DNA of 34,116 nt, taken from assembly GCF_000524195.1 (NCBI RefSeq), contig NW_020170400.1, positions 495,782 to 529,897 on the forward strand. Direction: 5' to 3'. This document shows positions 1 through 11,484 of the stretch, piece by piece (position 1 is the first letter of the stretch; each line of letters starts with the position of its first letter). The translations under genes were made by a program, and so were the position numbers. The stretch is from Echinococcus granulosus (lineage: Eukaryota > Platyhelminthes > Cestoda > Cyclophyllidea > Taeniidae). The notes beneath the pieces are model-generated. The model searched no databases and was not told the DNA's origin. It worked only from the letters and a program-made list of their open reading frames with translations.

Positions 1-1240
1 AAATCAAATAACAAAGCAGTTTTTCTGCTTTGCTTTAAACGATATAAATATTCTTTCCTCAAATAACATCCATTTGGTCAAAAAGCAAACTACGAATTGC
101 TTAACTTTACTAAGCACGTGTGATAATCAACAATCTTTGCCAGTTACAAGGGTAGGCCTGGAAGTACAATGATGGTGTATTTACACATGTCACGTGTCGC
201 CAGTTCAGCTTAGCTGCTATGACTTTCCATTTGAAGAAGTAATCATAAAACTTTTTTTCCACTAATCCTGACCAGTGTTGCATGTATCTAACAAGTAGGA
301 CAAGTAATCTTACAGTGAAATATGTGTCGTATACATGAACGTAAATAGGTTTTTTTTTAATTTTATGACATTTTCGTGATTGTCACTTGAAGATGACATG
401 ACAATTTGACATTTTTTGAGCCAAGCAAAACTTATTTTGCAAAGTGGACAAGCCAGAATGTCATCTGTTATGTCTTTGTGGCATTCCAGAGGAAGAGCTC
501 AAAATGCGCTATAAGCGCAACTTAATGCATATAGGCAAGAGCTTACACAAGCCAACATCAGATTTATCAAGTTACTGCTAGAGATAGACCTCGAAGTGCT
601 TGAACGCTTTTTTGATAAGTCAGCCCTTCTGTGATTTCGTATAAAAATGAGCAGAATAAAAAGCGGGTAGTTTAACTATTTGCCTTCAACATTGGAAACC
701 ACTCATTTTAAAAGCGTGATCTGTACTATGGGGATCAAATTTTATCCAGACTGGACTGTTAAGGTGAAGTTTTGATGGAGTATTTAGGGGCAAAAACAAG
801 GAAGGCCTCGAACTTCGATCGTACCTATTAGGAGAAAGTTGACGATGGAAGTGCCACATTTAGAAGCACGGAGGAAAGTTATGAGGCAATCGTTCAAAAA
901 AGGTAGGGAGTGAAGGCCCTTCTGTGCAAATTGTAAAACTAAAATGGGTTTTAATTTAAGTGCTCATGCAAAAGAATGATATAGTTGTCTGCTTATTTGA
1001 GTACAGCTGGTGATATAAAGTGCTGCAGAAGGCAAATATTCAAGTGTTGCTTACCAGTATGTCTTGCTTAAAGGATTCCTTTATGGTTACCTACAGTTCT
1101 AACTTTTACGGTGACCCTAGAATAAGTAAGCAATTAATGCAGCAAAACGTTTTTAAATGTGTTTTATCTGTAATAGAACATGTTTGCGTTATTGGTCTAA
1201 GGAATGCCCCTTTGTCCTCTGCTAATTAATCACGTATGGC
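1..1240. other. AT-rich, no gene seen
   Basis: Contains dispersed repeat copy 1 (660-790). The only longer frame (1020-1229) lacks an ATG and coding character. Confidence 0.5.
660..790 (+). repeat. Diverged dispersed repeat, copy 1
   Basis: Aligns by eye with 14705-14830. Shared elements in order are an attgccttcaac/attgctgccttcagc block, a catttta block, ctgtactatggggatca (721-737) against ctgtattatgggggtca, and a gttttgatgg/gttttagtgg block. The element type is unknown. Confidence 0.45.
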
Positions 1241-1720
1241 ATTGGCACAGGCCGCGTCTCCCTACTCTCACAACGTTAAGAAACAGACCTTAGCAGCTAA
1301 CCTATGCCTACTGACTGCTCGGGTTGGAAGTAATGATTGCTATCCAAGCGGATCTCATGCCCACTGCAGTCTATTCTCACCCATCCCCTCATGAATTAAC
1401 TCACCTACCGCTGGTCTTGCATTCAAACATGACATCTATCATTTTACTTTCTGGAAACGGCCCACTTGTAAGGCGTTTTACCAACAACCCCTAGTTTACA
1501 CTATCATCAATCCTGAGTGAGAGGAGATATGCTTGCGTTGATTCCATATCTGGGATTGATAATCGGGGGAGAGATAATGATCGCGGACCCCACGCTCCTG
1601 ATTCCTTAGTCTAGTAGGCAGAATTAATTGCTTGTTGCAGTAAAAGATGTCCACACCATCTGCCTTATCTTGCTTACCTAGTCGTCGACCCTTCACGGGC
1701 AAATGACAGGCGGTCCCTTT
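1241..1720. repeat. G+C-richer block, probable old repeat
   Basis: This block stands out from the AT-rich flanks by base composition and CG dinucleotides. A minus frame (1702-1496) is open, with GRRLGKQDKADGVDIFYCNK, but no domain is recognised. It ends at ctttctttttttataga. It is probably part of an old mobile element. Confidence 0.25.
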
Positions 1721-4016
1721 CTTTTTTTATAGATAAAATTAAACTCTTTAATCACAAATCAGATATTTGACTTTATTCATAGTGTGGCACCTTTGGTTAA
1801 TTACAAGTTCCTACCTCCTTGTGGATGCCACTGAATAATAAAACTCGACTTTGATAGTGTGACGTCTGACGTAATGCTAGTGCCGGGAAACTGTTTAATT
1901 TCATATTTGCTTATTTACCACGCACTGTGCTTTGTGTGATATTGCTATATAAGTGTTAGCTAAGATCACCATTTCATTTCTTGGAACAATGGCCTACCAG
2001 AGTCGCTGATAAATGTAATCTCTTCTTACTACTCCTTCTGGAAGCTCTGCATGTCATTAAACAGGTCTTGCACCCATACCAGCAGCCTACCATAATTCCA
2101 TTTATTCACTGCTGATCTTACACTCACAAATGACCTTCATCACCGCAGATACCTCCGGCGCATCGTGCTGGCAAAGTTTTAACCACAACTTACTACCTTC
2201 ACTGTTATTAGTCTTAACTGGTTTTACACAAGAGAAGACAAGAATTCAAAACAAAGTCTTCCCTTACAATTTGTTTTCTATTCTGAGTGGTTATTTACTT
2301 GTTGAGGTAAAAGGCATGCGGACAGCTGTTTTTTCGTTTGTGCACCCTTACATAGGTCCTTCATGCATAGTTTATGCCCAATACACATGCGCTCAATTTC
2401 AAGCATTTTAAAGTACAGGTAACTACCCTTCCACCAAAACAGTAAGTTTTAGTGAATTTCCCTTTTAGGTTAAGCCTGTGAGATGTAAAATATAGCATAA
2501 AACTAATTATTTAAAGTCGAGGTACTGAAAATGAGACATGTTTTAGGGTAAAATTGGATGTGCTGCATGTAAAAATGAAAACTGAATGTGATAACGCGCT
2601 AGGGAAAAATTGTGTGCTGCTAAGAAATCAACCCTGGTAATGCACATCTACATAATTCAAAAGAACATCTTAAGAACACATTATAGACACGTGGAAACAA
2701 AGGGTACTGAATCTGCTTAAATGTCATCAAAAAAGTAATCTAATAATGTCAAAGATGCTGCTTTATAATTTACTGCGAAAAGGAATAAAGAATTATGCTC
2801 TCAACCTAGTCAGCAATGATCAAAATGCAACACTTTGGTTGATGATATAGCACTTGGGCCACTTAGGCACTTCAATATTGTACACCGGTAGGTAGGGCCA
2901 GCACCCGAGTGATGCTAGTAGCCCCAAGCCCTAATAATATCGGACGAATAAATTCTACCTAAGCATTATGACATTTTTCGATTTTGGGGAAATTTTAGTG
3001 GGCCACACATCTTTAATCTGCATTGTAGATTCTCAAAAATGGCATGTCAGGCCAAAACAATTAAAAAGGTATTTAGGACGTATGCTCAAGCTCAATAATC
3101 TCAAAATGAATTTGTGCATAGCAATAACAAAATTTAGCCAATTTTTTCATGGAAACAGACTTGAACGCAATTAGGTTTTATTTAGAGTCGGCTTAGCTTA
3201 AAAAGAAAACTTCTGTGGATATCTAGTAAAATATATACTTGGTTTAAAGAAAATTTAAATGATTTTTAAATGCATTTAATTTTATGCAGTCTTAGGTAAT
3301 TAATTGGCATTATGCTTCAAATTTGAATGACTTCAAGCAATTTGTGGTCGAACGATAATCACATAATTGCTGCTTAAACAAATAAGTGGCACCGACTTCA
3401 TTCGTACGACAATCTGCCATTTAACTTCTTTTCATTCTCCAAAGTGCGACAATACCAATGCCACTTCTAACAGTAATTTAGATCAGGTTTTAAGGCCAAT
3501 CTTGTGGCCTTTTAGAAATGCATTACAAAATTTAATTTTACAGTACAAAACTAGGCACCACTGACCTTCATTATGCTGAAGTCGCTTCAAAAGTGAGTAA
3601 TCCTTGCAGTTAAGAGATCAGTTTATGAAATACTCTTGTATAATTTAACCAAATAGTTGACTTATTAAGGAAGAGTTCCCCCACCTTGAGGCCGGTCTCT
3701 TTATCAAAAATGGCAGAATTTAGCAGAACATTCATGACAAATCACGAAAAGCTCCACTTACGTTCATACGTACCATATAGGCATTTTAAGATATAATTAC
3801 TCACCAAAAATGGCCTTTTCTTAAGTTAATATCCAGTCTTGTGGCAAAAACTTCTACCCAAATTCTAAGTTCTTGTCGGATTTTCCCTGCCAAACAATAA
3901 TGGAGCTTTTTGTGTTAGTAGCAATAAATTACTGAGCTGTAGTGGATATTTGATCTGGTGTTATGAGTGGGAGATGTTTCTTCGTTCCTGTTGTAAGCAA
4001 ACAGGGGCTCCGCTGA
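1721..4016. other. AT-rich, no convincing gene
   Basis: Frames at 2130-2411 (ATG start, 93 codons), 2968-3174 and 3367-3564 have no recognisable domain, splice context or homolog within the window. A G+C-richer patch at 2881-2940 may relate, inverted, to sequence near 9400-9445. Confidence 0.4.
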
Positions 4017-4166
4017 AACCTTTCTTTTTCGAGGCGTGTGAGTGAGCCAGTTAATGTGGCGTGGACGTACGCAGCAGAAGAATTGGTAGTGGAGATTGTT
4101 GAGAACTCGGGCTGTCTCCAATTCGACGCATTTTTGAACTTATGGGGACTTCATGCAGATATCTGA
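4017..4166 (+). CDS. Exon-like fragment with weak UFL1 resemblance
   Basis: A locally G+C-richer stretch is open in one plus frame from 4017 to a TGA at 4164-4166. A pyrimidine tract ending in an acceptor-like tttctttttcgag falls near 4034. The peptide ends in VVEIVENSGCLQFDAFLNL and then WGLHADI. This recalls, from memory, the UFL1 (E3 UFM1-protein ligase 1) segment with a V-D-x-F-F-x-x-N-G-Y-L-E-F-D-A-L pattern followed by G-I-P-D-A. A second fragment compatible with the next part of UFL1 lies at 4884 on the same strand. With no donor after it and a stop in frame, it may be a pseudogene piece. The family call rests on a short recalled motif and needs a search. Confidence 0.3.
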   Translation, partial: NLSFSRRVSEPVNVAWTYAAEELVVEIVENSGCLQFDAFLNLWGLHADI

Positions 4167-4883
4167 GTGATGGCGGCCGGATGAGAAAGTGAGGGCAAAA
4201 CGGTTTTAATGACGGAAAAATGAATAAAAAGAAAACGACTTTCAGAAGCTGAAAATAGTTAAACTGGGAAATAGGAAAGGTGTTAGAATTTCTGCACAAC
4301 TTATATCTGCAAATCTAGGTGAATACTGAAGGAAAAAATTTCTTCATAAATATTCTGGTAATTAGGAACTAGAATGTTACCTCTGACACAAACTCATTGG
4401 CCACTGATTCCAAATTGAGTGATAAGCACACAGTTTTGCTTCTTAGTGGTATGACCAACCTCCCCATATTTCCTCAAAATCTTTTATACATCACCCAGGC
4501 AAATGTTTTTGTCGTGCAACCCAAACCAACCATATTTGAAGTTGTGTCCAATTAATCCCGTCCTTGGCGGCGTACGAGGACAACTTATGAGAAATACGGC
4601 AGAGAATGCCATGATGACTGCCTTGCAGGTACGCCAATGCCTGTTTGTTTCTAAAATACATAAAAGTCCTCGGTGCAAGTAACTCAAGAATTAAAGTGAT
4701 GAATTCACTTGTGAATATGAGACAAGCAATGGTTAAATCTATTCGTAATGAAATGAATGAACAAAAAAGATGGTTTGTTGGATTAATGAGGACATTTCCA
4801 AAGAGTTTTAGGGGCTTGAAACTGTTTTACACCTAATTCACATAGCGTGCCAAGTAGATAGAGTACTTCACACAGATCTCCAG

Positions 4884-5075
4884 GTAATATTGCTATTATA
4901 TGAGGGGTTGTGTGAGAGCACTATTTGCTGGGATGTTAGAAAGATCAAGAGAAAAGAAGTCACCTCTATAAAACCGATATTGAAGCATATTTTGGAGGTT
5001 CCTGTCGTCCGCGGCAAGTGCACTGCACTTTGTAGATGGAAAAGTCATTTTTTGAAAGTAACGGACTTTCAATAA
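4884..5075 (+). CDS. Exon-like fragment, possible continuation of the UFL1-like piece
   Basis: An acceptor-like cagatctccag ends at 4883, and the frame is then open for 63 codons to TAA. The peptide runs VILLLYEGLCESTICWDVRK, then IKRKEVTSIKPILKHILEV, with a Cys/Lys-rich end. LLYEG-x-C followed seven residues later by D, then a charged KE, has the spacing of the UFL1 stretch that follows the segment matched at 4017-4166 (LLF, Cys, Asp, Glu-Glu). The similarity is weak taken alone. The order and strand relative to 4017-4166 are what make it worth noting. The opposite strand is also open here (4896-5078) and is treated as a shadow. Confidence 0.22.
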   Translation, partial: VILLLYEGLCESTICWDVRKIKRKEVTSIKPILKHILEVPVVRGKCTALCRWKSHFLKVTDFQ

Positions 5076-5079
5076 CATT

Positions 5080-6100
5080 AGATGGGGAAGACGATTTTGG
5101 AAATTACACTATGCATCTTTCCGAATAACAAGAGAGAATAAATGGGTAGTTGGAAGAAGAAAATCATTAAATTTCCTCTATACATTGGATTGCTGTCGAA
5201 CGCTAGCTTAATATCAGACCTAATGTAAGAACACAATGTGAACTTTGTATATTTCTTGGGCAGATATTCGAGTGCTGCCCTTATGTCCTTCCCACTAAGC
5301 GTATTTCACCGAGTCTAGATTTTTAATAGCTTTTAAACCAAAAGCAGAAAAGAGAATGTTTTTTAATTTTACTGTGTTTATAAGAAGTTCATTATTCATT
5401 GTCTGGTTAGCTAAGGGAAGCCACTGTGATCACATCTTCCTACTATTTATATAACTGCGTTCCTAATTGCACACTTTCCACTCATCGGAAAACATCTTCG
5501 GACCCGTATGTTATCCACACAGCAGCAGGAAAGTAGAAGGTAAACTAACTGTATGTTTTTTTGCGAATCCGTAAATTATAACTCATTACCTAGCATTATT
5601 TGATCAACCAGCATTGTTATTTAAGCATTCCATCCCTCATCTAGGATATCAAGCACTCATTGCAATCTCACAGCTCTCAGTTTTGCCAGCCGACTAAGTT
5701 TAAGCTTGATAAATCATTTTCTTTAGCACATTTTGGTACTAGGTCAGTATGACTCAACAGAATGCCATACACTAGCACAACATGCCAACACCATACTTAA
5801 TGTGTGCCAAGTAAACTCCAAAGAGGAATCGCGGCTCTCTATATTAACCACGAAACTAACATGTAATTCCCGTCATTCCTTGAATGTATGGGAATCGTCT
5901 TCTATTTTCGTTTTTTGGTGTCATTTAAGCATTATTATTCATCTCTTGTTATAGCATCTAAGTGCGGTCTCATACGCCATTGATACACTTTTGCTCCAGT
6001 TTTGCCAAATCAAAGATGACCTGAGCAAGAAAATTCATACAGTCAACTCTTTTTCGATATTATTCAGACTGATTAAGGGGGATTGAACTCCCAAAAAATA
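5080..6100. other. No convincing gene
   Basis: AT-rich. The frame at 5733-5954 lacks ATG at its start and any recognised motif. Confidence 0.4.
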
Positions 6101-6104
6101 TACT

Positions 6105-6342
6105 TTAATTATAGCCTTCGACCGCGGTAGCAGAATGTGAACCATCCGGTTCCCCACATTGTTTCGGCTGCCCTCCTTCTACAAGATAGAGGTAATGCAC
6201 AACTTCCCAATATGGTTAACTTCAGATAAACACGCAACTTCTGGCTTTTTAAATGTAAGTTTTGTAGAAAGGAACTCACTGATTTTAATTCAGATCCTAA
6301 TGAGAAGTTGACCATCTGAACGAAAATGCCCTTCATAGCCAT
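6105..6342 (-). CDS. Hypothetical frame(s) downstream of copy C
   Basis: A minus-strand ATG at 6342 opens 77 codons to 6109 (MAMKGIFVQMVNFSLGSEL and so on, ending in a basic tail). Over the last third, the neighbouring frame (6215-6105) looks more like protein: VHYLYLVEGGQPKQCGEPDG, then SHSATAVEGYN. A frame switch, or an exon inside the longer frame, is possible. It begins 241 bases past the stop of copy C on the same strand, so it may be part of that transcript. The family is not recognised. Confidence 0.18.
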
Positions 6343-6582
6343 GTTTACTGACGTGCACTTGGAGGTCTGGAAACTTGTTAACTTGTGGTTATATGCAAGT
6401 CATTGAACATTCCACCCAGGCAAAAGGCAATCAGTAAACACAACTAAAGTGCTGGTTATGTCTCTGACACCAAGATAAACCTAGTATGAAAGTGCATTAA
6501 AAATAATTGATGTTCTTAAAATTAAAGATTAGTTTTTTCAGTCACTGCAAACTTATATTTTAGTTTTCTGTTTAGCTATTTT

Positions 6583-6921
6583 CTAACGTCGCCTACTCAA
6601 AACGATGCCTTCATCTCGACGTCCAAGTATCATATAGTAGAATCCGTTATTATATAATTCAGTATGCGCTATGAAGAAGATGGAACGATAAATGCGGTAA
6701 GCTATAATGGAAAAATCACTTTCCGGTAATGAGTCCACCATGACTGCGGAATTTCGGAATAGAATCCGACAACGGCATCGAGCTAACACTTGATAGACAC
6801 ATGCAAGTAAGGAATGATGAAGTCCATCCATTGATATAAGAATGTAGCGGCCATCTGGATTTGGAAGAGGATGTGTGCAATTATTGGCAAAGAAGGTGGC
6901 ACTCGCCCGTGAGTACTGCAT
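6583..6921 (-). CDS. Small unnamed family protein, copy C (112 residues, CxCRI core)
   Basis: ATG-to-TAG frame of 112 codons on the opposite strand to copies A and B and about 9-11 kb away. It starts MQYSRASATFFANNCTH, which parallels the copy A start (M-x-Y-S/T, then N-x-C-T). Its centre is HHSLLACVYQ, then RCRCRILFRNSAVMVDSL, then AHTELYNNGFYYMIL. These align without large gaps to HFQDLLRL, QCTCRITWEDSRILIDSL and EHSEVYEDVYYFVVL of copy A. It ends in a basic tail (VLSRRR). Conservation between such diverged copies suggests it is or was functional. The function is unknown. No close AATAAA is seen past its stop. A second same-strand frame begins 241 bases downstream. Confidence 0.62.
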   Translation of the reverse strand: MQYSRASATFFANNCTHPLPNPDGRYILISMDGLHHSLLACVYQVLARCRCRILFRNSAVMVDSLPESDFSIIAYRIYRSIFFIAHTELYNNGFYYMILGRRDEGIVLSRRR

Positions 6922-6924
6922 TAG

Positions 6925-8755
6925 TAGATGCGTCTGAGTAGATGAAAAACGTGAACTCTCAACTTAGTCGGAAATGCATGAACTAAAATCACCAACATAA
7001 ATAGGCAAGAATAAGATATCAAACTAGCATAGTTAAAACAAAATTTAGAATAAATATCCAGTCCCAGTAATTTGTGGTTAAATTTTTGTGCTACAATGCA
7101 GAATGTTAAATAACTTATCTTATTAACATGACAGAGACAAAGCTTACATTATTTAAAGAAATTTAAGGCAATTCTTTTTTGCAAACTTAGATTTACTTAG
7201 GAATCTATTTTATTTAATTAAACAAACTGTTTATCTATTCAGGGTTGGCCACAAATTCAAATAAATTCAAGAATCGTTTAGGCATCTCACACAACTTTTG
7301 CGTGCAAAAGCCGCCCAAATAATACCTACTTACAACACTTTAATAAGCTTAAAGTTGCCTAAATGAACTAACAAATAATTCCTCCTAATCTGTCAGTAGG
7401 TTGGTTAAGATCATTAAAATGTGTTCGCTTTAGGTCATTGTGCTTCCAATGTCTAAAAACCTTTTAGCTGTTTGCCTTAATTTCTTTCTATACTTCTAAA
7501 GGTGGCACCTAAGTCGTCATCTGCTTAATGCATCAGACGCGACTTAAAGCCTACATTGTTTTTTTTGCAAAAATGCCCCACTAAAAAGCCCAATTTTACG
7601 GTCTATTCTAGGCGTCTGTTTCCTATAACGCAGAGAGTGCTTACAAATTAAGTCTCATTTCAGTGTAAGAAACCATTTGTAAATGGCATCCACCCTTGGG
7701 CAGGAACTTGGAGTGTACTTTACAATGTGATTGACCTCTTTGAAAAGTTTAAGAACATTTCACGACCTATATTTGTCTAATGGAAAGTTGAAACTGGCGG
7801 GACTTGTAAAGTTGCACGTGGCCTTAATGATGTGCAGTTTTGAACTCAACTTTGTCAATTTTTGTTGAACCCAAAGAGTAATTCAGTCGAGACGCATTCA
7901 ACATGCTTTTGAGAACAACTGAATTCACACATCGAGGAAAAGAAGCATCTGCAACTCAAGATATGCAAACACATATTGCATTCCTTCAAATATGATTTCT
8001 TCTGAGAAATTGCTAGAGTACCTTACTGTGATACAAAGCTGTATTCTTCTAAAACACTCCTGTACATAAAATTATTAAAGCAGTTTGTGCCAACTCATCA
8101 AATTCTTAAACAAATATGTGAATAATTTAAAGCAGACTGCTTTTTCACTGAATGCAAAAAATTCACTATTCGCTCTAGCAAAGTAACCAGAAAAGCTCCT
8201 ATTTTAATTAAAACTACTCTGGAAACCAAATAATTCCAAAATCCTCATTTTGTCCTAACTAAGGTTGGCAAAGAGTATAGTGGCAAACAAGCAATTTTCT
8301 GAAGTTAGCATAATCTCGCTCTGCATAATACAAATGAATTAATTGACAAATTACGTATAAACTTAAACATAATAAAAAGACGCACCCCTAAAGAAACTTG
8401 CGAGTTAAGTTTGCTAAACACGCGACAATGTTGCCTGAGCTCAATTGGAAATATTAAGTGAAAAAGATAGGTTTCTCTGCCCTTCTAGGTTAGGGCCTGC
8501 TTCATTGTCCCAGCCCTTATTTATTGGTGTAATGCTGCTAGCTGGTGTTTCTAGACTGATTGTTTTCTGTATATTAGACATTCAGCGGTGTTACTGAGAT
8601 TTTTAGACTAGTTATCTCTATATGCACACTGTTGCGTATATTTTAGTGTGTACAGCTAAGTCCGTTAGATGTATTTTTCCATATTTTGTTGATTTTTTGG
8701 CCATTTATTAAAATAAGTTCAGTTTGTTTTGGCGCTTTAATCTTAGGTAGCATAT
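6925..8755. other. AT-rich, nothing recognised
   Basis: No frame of note on either strand, no repeat recognised and many stops throughout. Confidence 0.5.
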
Positions 8756-9458
8756 ATTTGCTTAGCAATGCTTCGTTTATTGTTTTATTAATGCTACTCT
8801 TCACAAAGTTTCGTTGCTTTGGTATATTGGTATATAGGAGTTAAAACTTCTGCGCTTTCAGTAAATTGCTCAGTTGCGAATATTCCCTGCCTAAATTTGT
8901 ACTGATTTGAATCAGTATTCACTATTGGTTATCAAAAGTCACATCAGTTTTTGTAGGAATAAGTTCTAAAGTTCAAAAATATTTCAGATCTTTGCCTTTT
9001 TGTATGATAATATCTGGGTAATCTTCTATATTATTAATTTCCATTTTACTGAAAATGAAGGAGTGTTATTGTATTTTCAAGAGTTATGGTAAGGTATGGT
9101 GTGCTTACTTTTAAGTTGCAAATTTCTGGTGCATTTCATGGGAGTAAGTGGATGTTTGTATTTGTTTTTTGAATAATCATATTGGGGTTTTTAGTATCAT
9201 ATTTTGCTGTTCATTTCAAGTAATAGGTTTAATGTCGGTTTTACCTGGATGGCCCTTTTCTCTTCTTTGTCTTTTTTATCTACTCGTGCCTGCATAGTAT
9301 CATTAAACATTTCTTTCATTTGCTATACTAGTTTCAATAAGTTGGGTTTTAAATTCCGGTTTCGAAAGGGACTACTTTGTGTCTTAGCCATTGTACCATC
9401 GCCATGTGAACTGGCCTTTGGCCCATACTAGCAGTCTCGAGCCCTTCTGTATGTTGAA

Positions 9459-9464
<6 letters not shown>

Positions 9465-9497
<33 letters not shown>
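9465..9497. repeat. (TA)n microsatellite
   Basis: A pure TA dinucleotide run of about 16 units, with an imperfect extension to the left (gaatatatg). Such tracts are unstable and hypervariable. Confidence 0.97.
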
Positions 9498-9499
<2 letters not shown>

Positions 9500-9815
9500 T
9501 GCCTGGGTATTATAACATATTTTGCCTTTGGGAAAGTCTCGGGGTACTACACTAGTAGTAGCATGTTTTCTAGAAGTGTGAGTGTTTGTTTTCGGTTTGC
9601 TTGTTTTTATTTATTTATTAGGAAATGCGGTATTTGAAGGGTAAATATCCTCAGCTCATTATTATGCCTTTGGTAACTCCCAATTCAGTTTCGTTTGTGT
9701 ATTATTATTTGTAGTTTTATTGAGCAGTTTTTCCTCTGCAAATGTACAGGCAAAAAATTATTCAAAACTGTGTTATCAATAGCTAAATTAGCTCAGACAT
9801 GTAATGTGGTTTCAA

Positions 9816-9855
9816 AAAGCCTAGTGCTGCCCGTAAGGTAACTCGGCTAGGCTTT
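9816..9855. repeat. Short inverted repeat
   Basis: aaagcctag (9816-9824) and ctaggcttt (9847-9855) form a perfect 9-base stem with a 22-base loop. It lies inside the decayed minus-strand coding-like region and has no evident function. Confidence 0.5.
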
Positions 9856-10049
9856 AGTAGTTTTTCAACAGCAGTGTCAAACGAGGAATATTGAGTCTGC
9901 TTCTCACAGGTGAATAATTCCTTTTGGTACCAATGCGCAACCTATTTTCAAAAAAATGTTTGCTTGTTTTGTCATTAATGACACAAATCAAGCTGCTGTA
10001 CGCTCGTGTTGGACTTGATATCCAATGCATCTGGTGTACCAATTAGTTT

Positions 10050-11155
10050 ACTGATTTTGATTTTATTTAAATTTTAAGAGAGCGGAGGATTTTGGTTTAT
10101 TCTCACTTTTGTAGTAGTTATAATACAAATTATATCCGAAAATCTCCTAAGTTGGTAAAGTATTGAGAATTAGTCTTCTCGGATTGGAAGATATGGTCGT
10201 TTGACATTGCCTCATTTATGGTAGATACATACAACTTAGATGTAAGGTTTTCGATTTATTTAATTTTCGGTTGGAAGTGTATCTGAAAATATTCTTTATT
10301 GTTTAGAGGTCGAGCGATGCAAATGAAAAACCATTTTGTGAGGTTTCCTTGTCGTGTTTTTGTGTGTTATATTTGGGACGTGTATTATATTTGATCTTAC
10401 GGAGCTGTAAATATATTTTAATTGGTTGTTCTCCTAGAAGTTTGTGTTTTTGTGGGTATCTATTGTTTTCTACTTGTAGTCTTCGTAAGACAAACCATTT
10501 TGCAAATCATTTTTACTGATTGACAAGCAGAAATCAGTATAATTTCGTTGCTTGTATTAAAGATTAAGTGTTGCAGTAAAATGATTTGTGACGTATATGA
10601 GATTCTTCATTAATTTATTTCGTAATCATATCTACGTTCTTATCTAAAATAGTTTGGAAGAGAGTGATTGCTTTTTGTTGAGAAGGATATCCAGCCTAAT
10701 AATTTACTCTTGTTATAATATTGTGTGTTTGGTTGGATGTTGTTGAGTTCGCTAAGTCATGTCTACGTTCTGTAAACAAAACTTTTTAAGCGCTGCATTT
10801 TTAGGGCTGTCCTTGGTCATTCTATGGTACTTGGGACCTTATTGTAGTATTCAGTCAATTTGTGGATGAAAGCTAATTTTAACATAGCCTCACACTTAGA
10901 ACGGCCCTCTCGATCGCTATTGAGATAGGCCATGAAAAATTAACTTTTGTAAAATAGACATTGGCCACTAATATTATGCTTAGATGTAATAAAATTACTC
11001 CTTTCGTGTGACGATAGCTTATTATACCACTTAAGTGGCCATTTTTGATATCATTTGCACGTACTTTATTCCATTTATTATATTACACTAAAAAACATCA
11101 AGTAGTATGGGTAAAATTAAATTTAGATGTAATCGCCAAGCTTTTAAGCTGTTGT
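10050..11155. other. T-rich, only weak minus-strand coding flavour
   Basis: Short minus-strand fragments near 10200-10130 (for example FQSEKTNSQYFTNLGDF) continue the decayed style of 8760-10043. Nothing can be delimited. Confidence 0.3.
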
Positions 11156-11157
11156 AA

Positions 11158-11484
11158 ACTATTGTGTCAGCTATGGTTGGGTTAATTTTATGTGCACTCA
11201 GAGTTGACCTTATTACTAGCGTTTTTGATTGTTTGTCCAACGAGACCATAAATGTGGTAGGACAACATGAATACTGTATTTCAGAATAATCAGATGGTAG
11301 TTATGGATCCGTTGTGGCCAGGGACTGGTCTTTAGTGAATACACCTAGTGCTGTGATTCAAAAGAAACCTATTCATTCACTGGTAGCAAATGTAGATGCA
11401 ACTCATTTTTCCTCTGTGCCATCATCAAATTTAATGATAAATGCTATTTCAGGACAACCATATTGTTTGTTTATCATATCCTAA
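11158..11484 (+). pseudogene. Coding-like 109-codon frame with one internal stop
   Basis: One plus frame is open from 11158 to a TAA at 11482-11484, apart from a TAA at 11287-11289. It reads VSAMVGLILCALRVDLITSV, then FDCLSNETINVVGQHEYC, then after the stop SDGSYGSVVARDWSLVNTPS and AVIQKKPIHSLVANVDATHF. In this AT-rich sequence about seven stops would be expected by chance over this length, so one stop is unusual. The family is not recognised. It may be a retroelement or a host-gene remnant. Confidence 0.28.

Larger units (their letters stand above)
8760..10043 (-). mobile_element. A-rich decayed coding region, possibly retroelement
   Basis: The plus strand is T-rich here because the minus strand reads as broken, Lys/Asn/Glu-rich protein. 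Segments in order are 10040-9783 (VAHWYQKELFTCEKQTQYSS, then FDTAVEKLLKPSRVTLRAAL, with several stops before it), 9391-9197 (ATG start, QMKEMFNDTMQARVDKKDKE with one internal TAG) and about 9065-8760 (KMEINNIEDYPDIIIQKGKD, then PKQRNFVKSSINKTINEAL, with several stops). No reverse transcriptase, protease or integrase motif was found. The mobile-element label is a guess from composition and decay. Confidence 0.25.

Noticed and set aside
2130..2411. ATG-started 93-codon frame
   Set aside because: Mixed composition, no domain, no conserved copy and no splice support. It is consistent with chance.
4896..5078. Minus-strand 60-codon frame opposite the UFL1-like fragment
   Set aside because: It has no acceptor or recognised motif, and the plus frame has a better splice context.
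6070..6100. aagggggatt as a retroelement polypurine tract with an LTR start
   Set aside because: There is no matching LTR pair or integrase upstream, and the nearby frames lie on the other strand.
11400..11440. FDDG on the minus strand as a possible reverse-transcriptase YxDD box
   Set aside because: The surrounding minus frame is full of stops. The plus strand here is the open, protein-like one.
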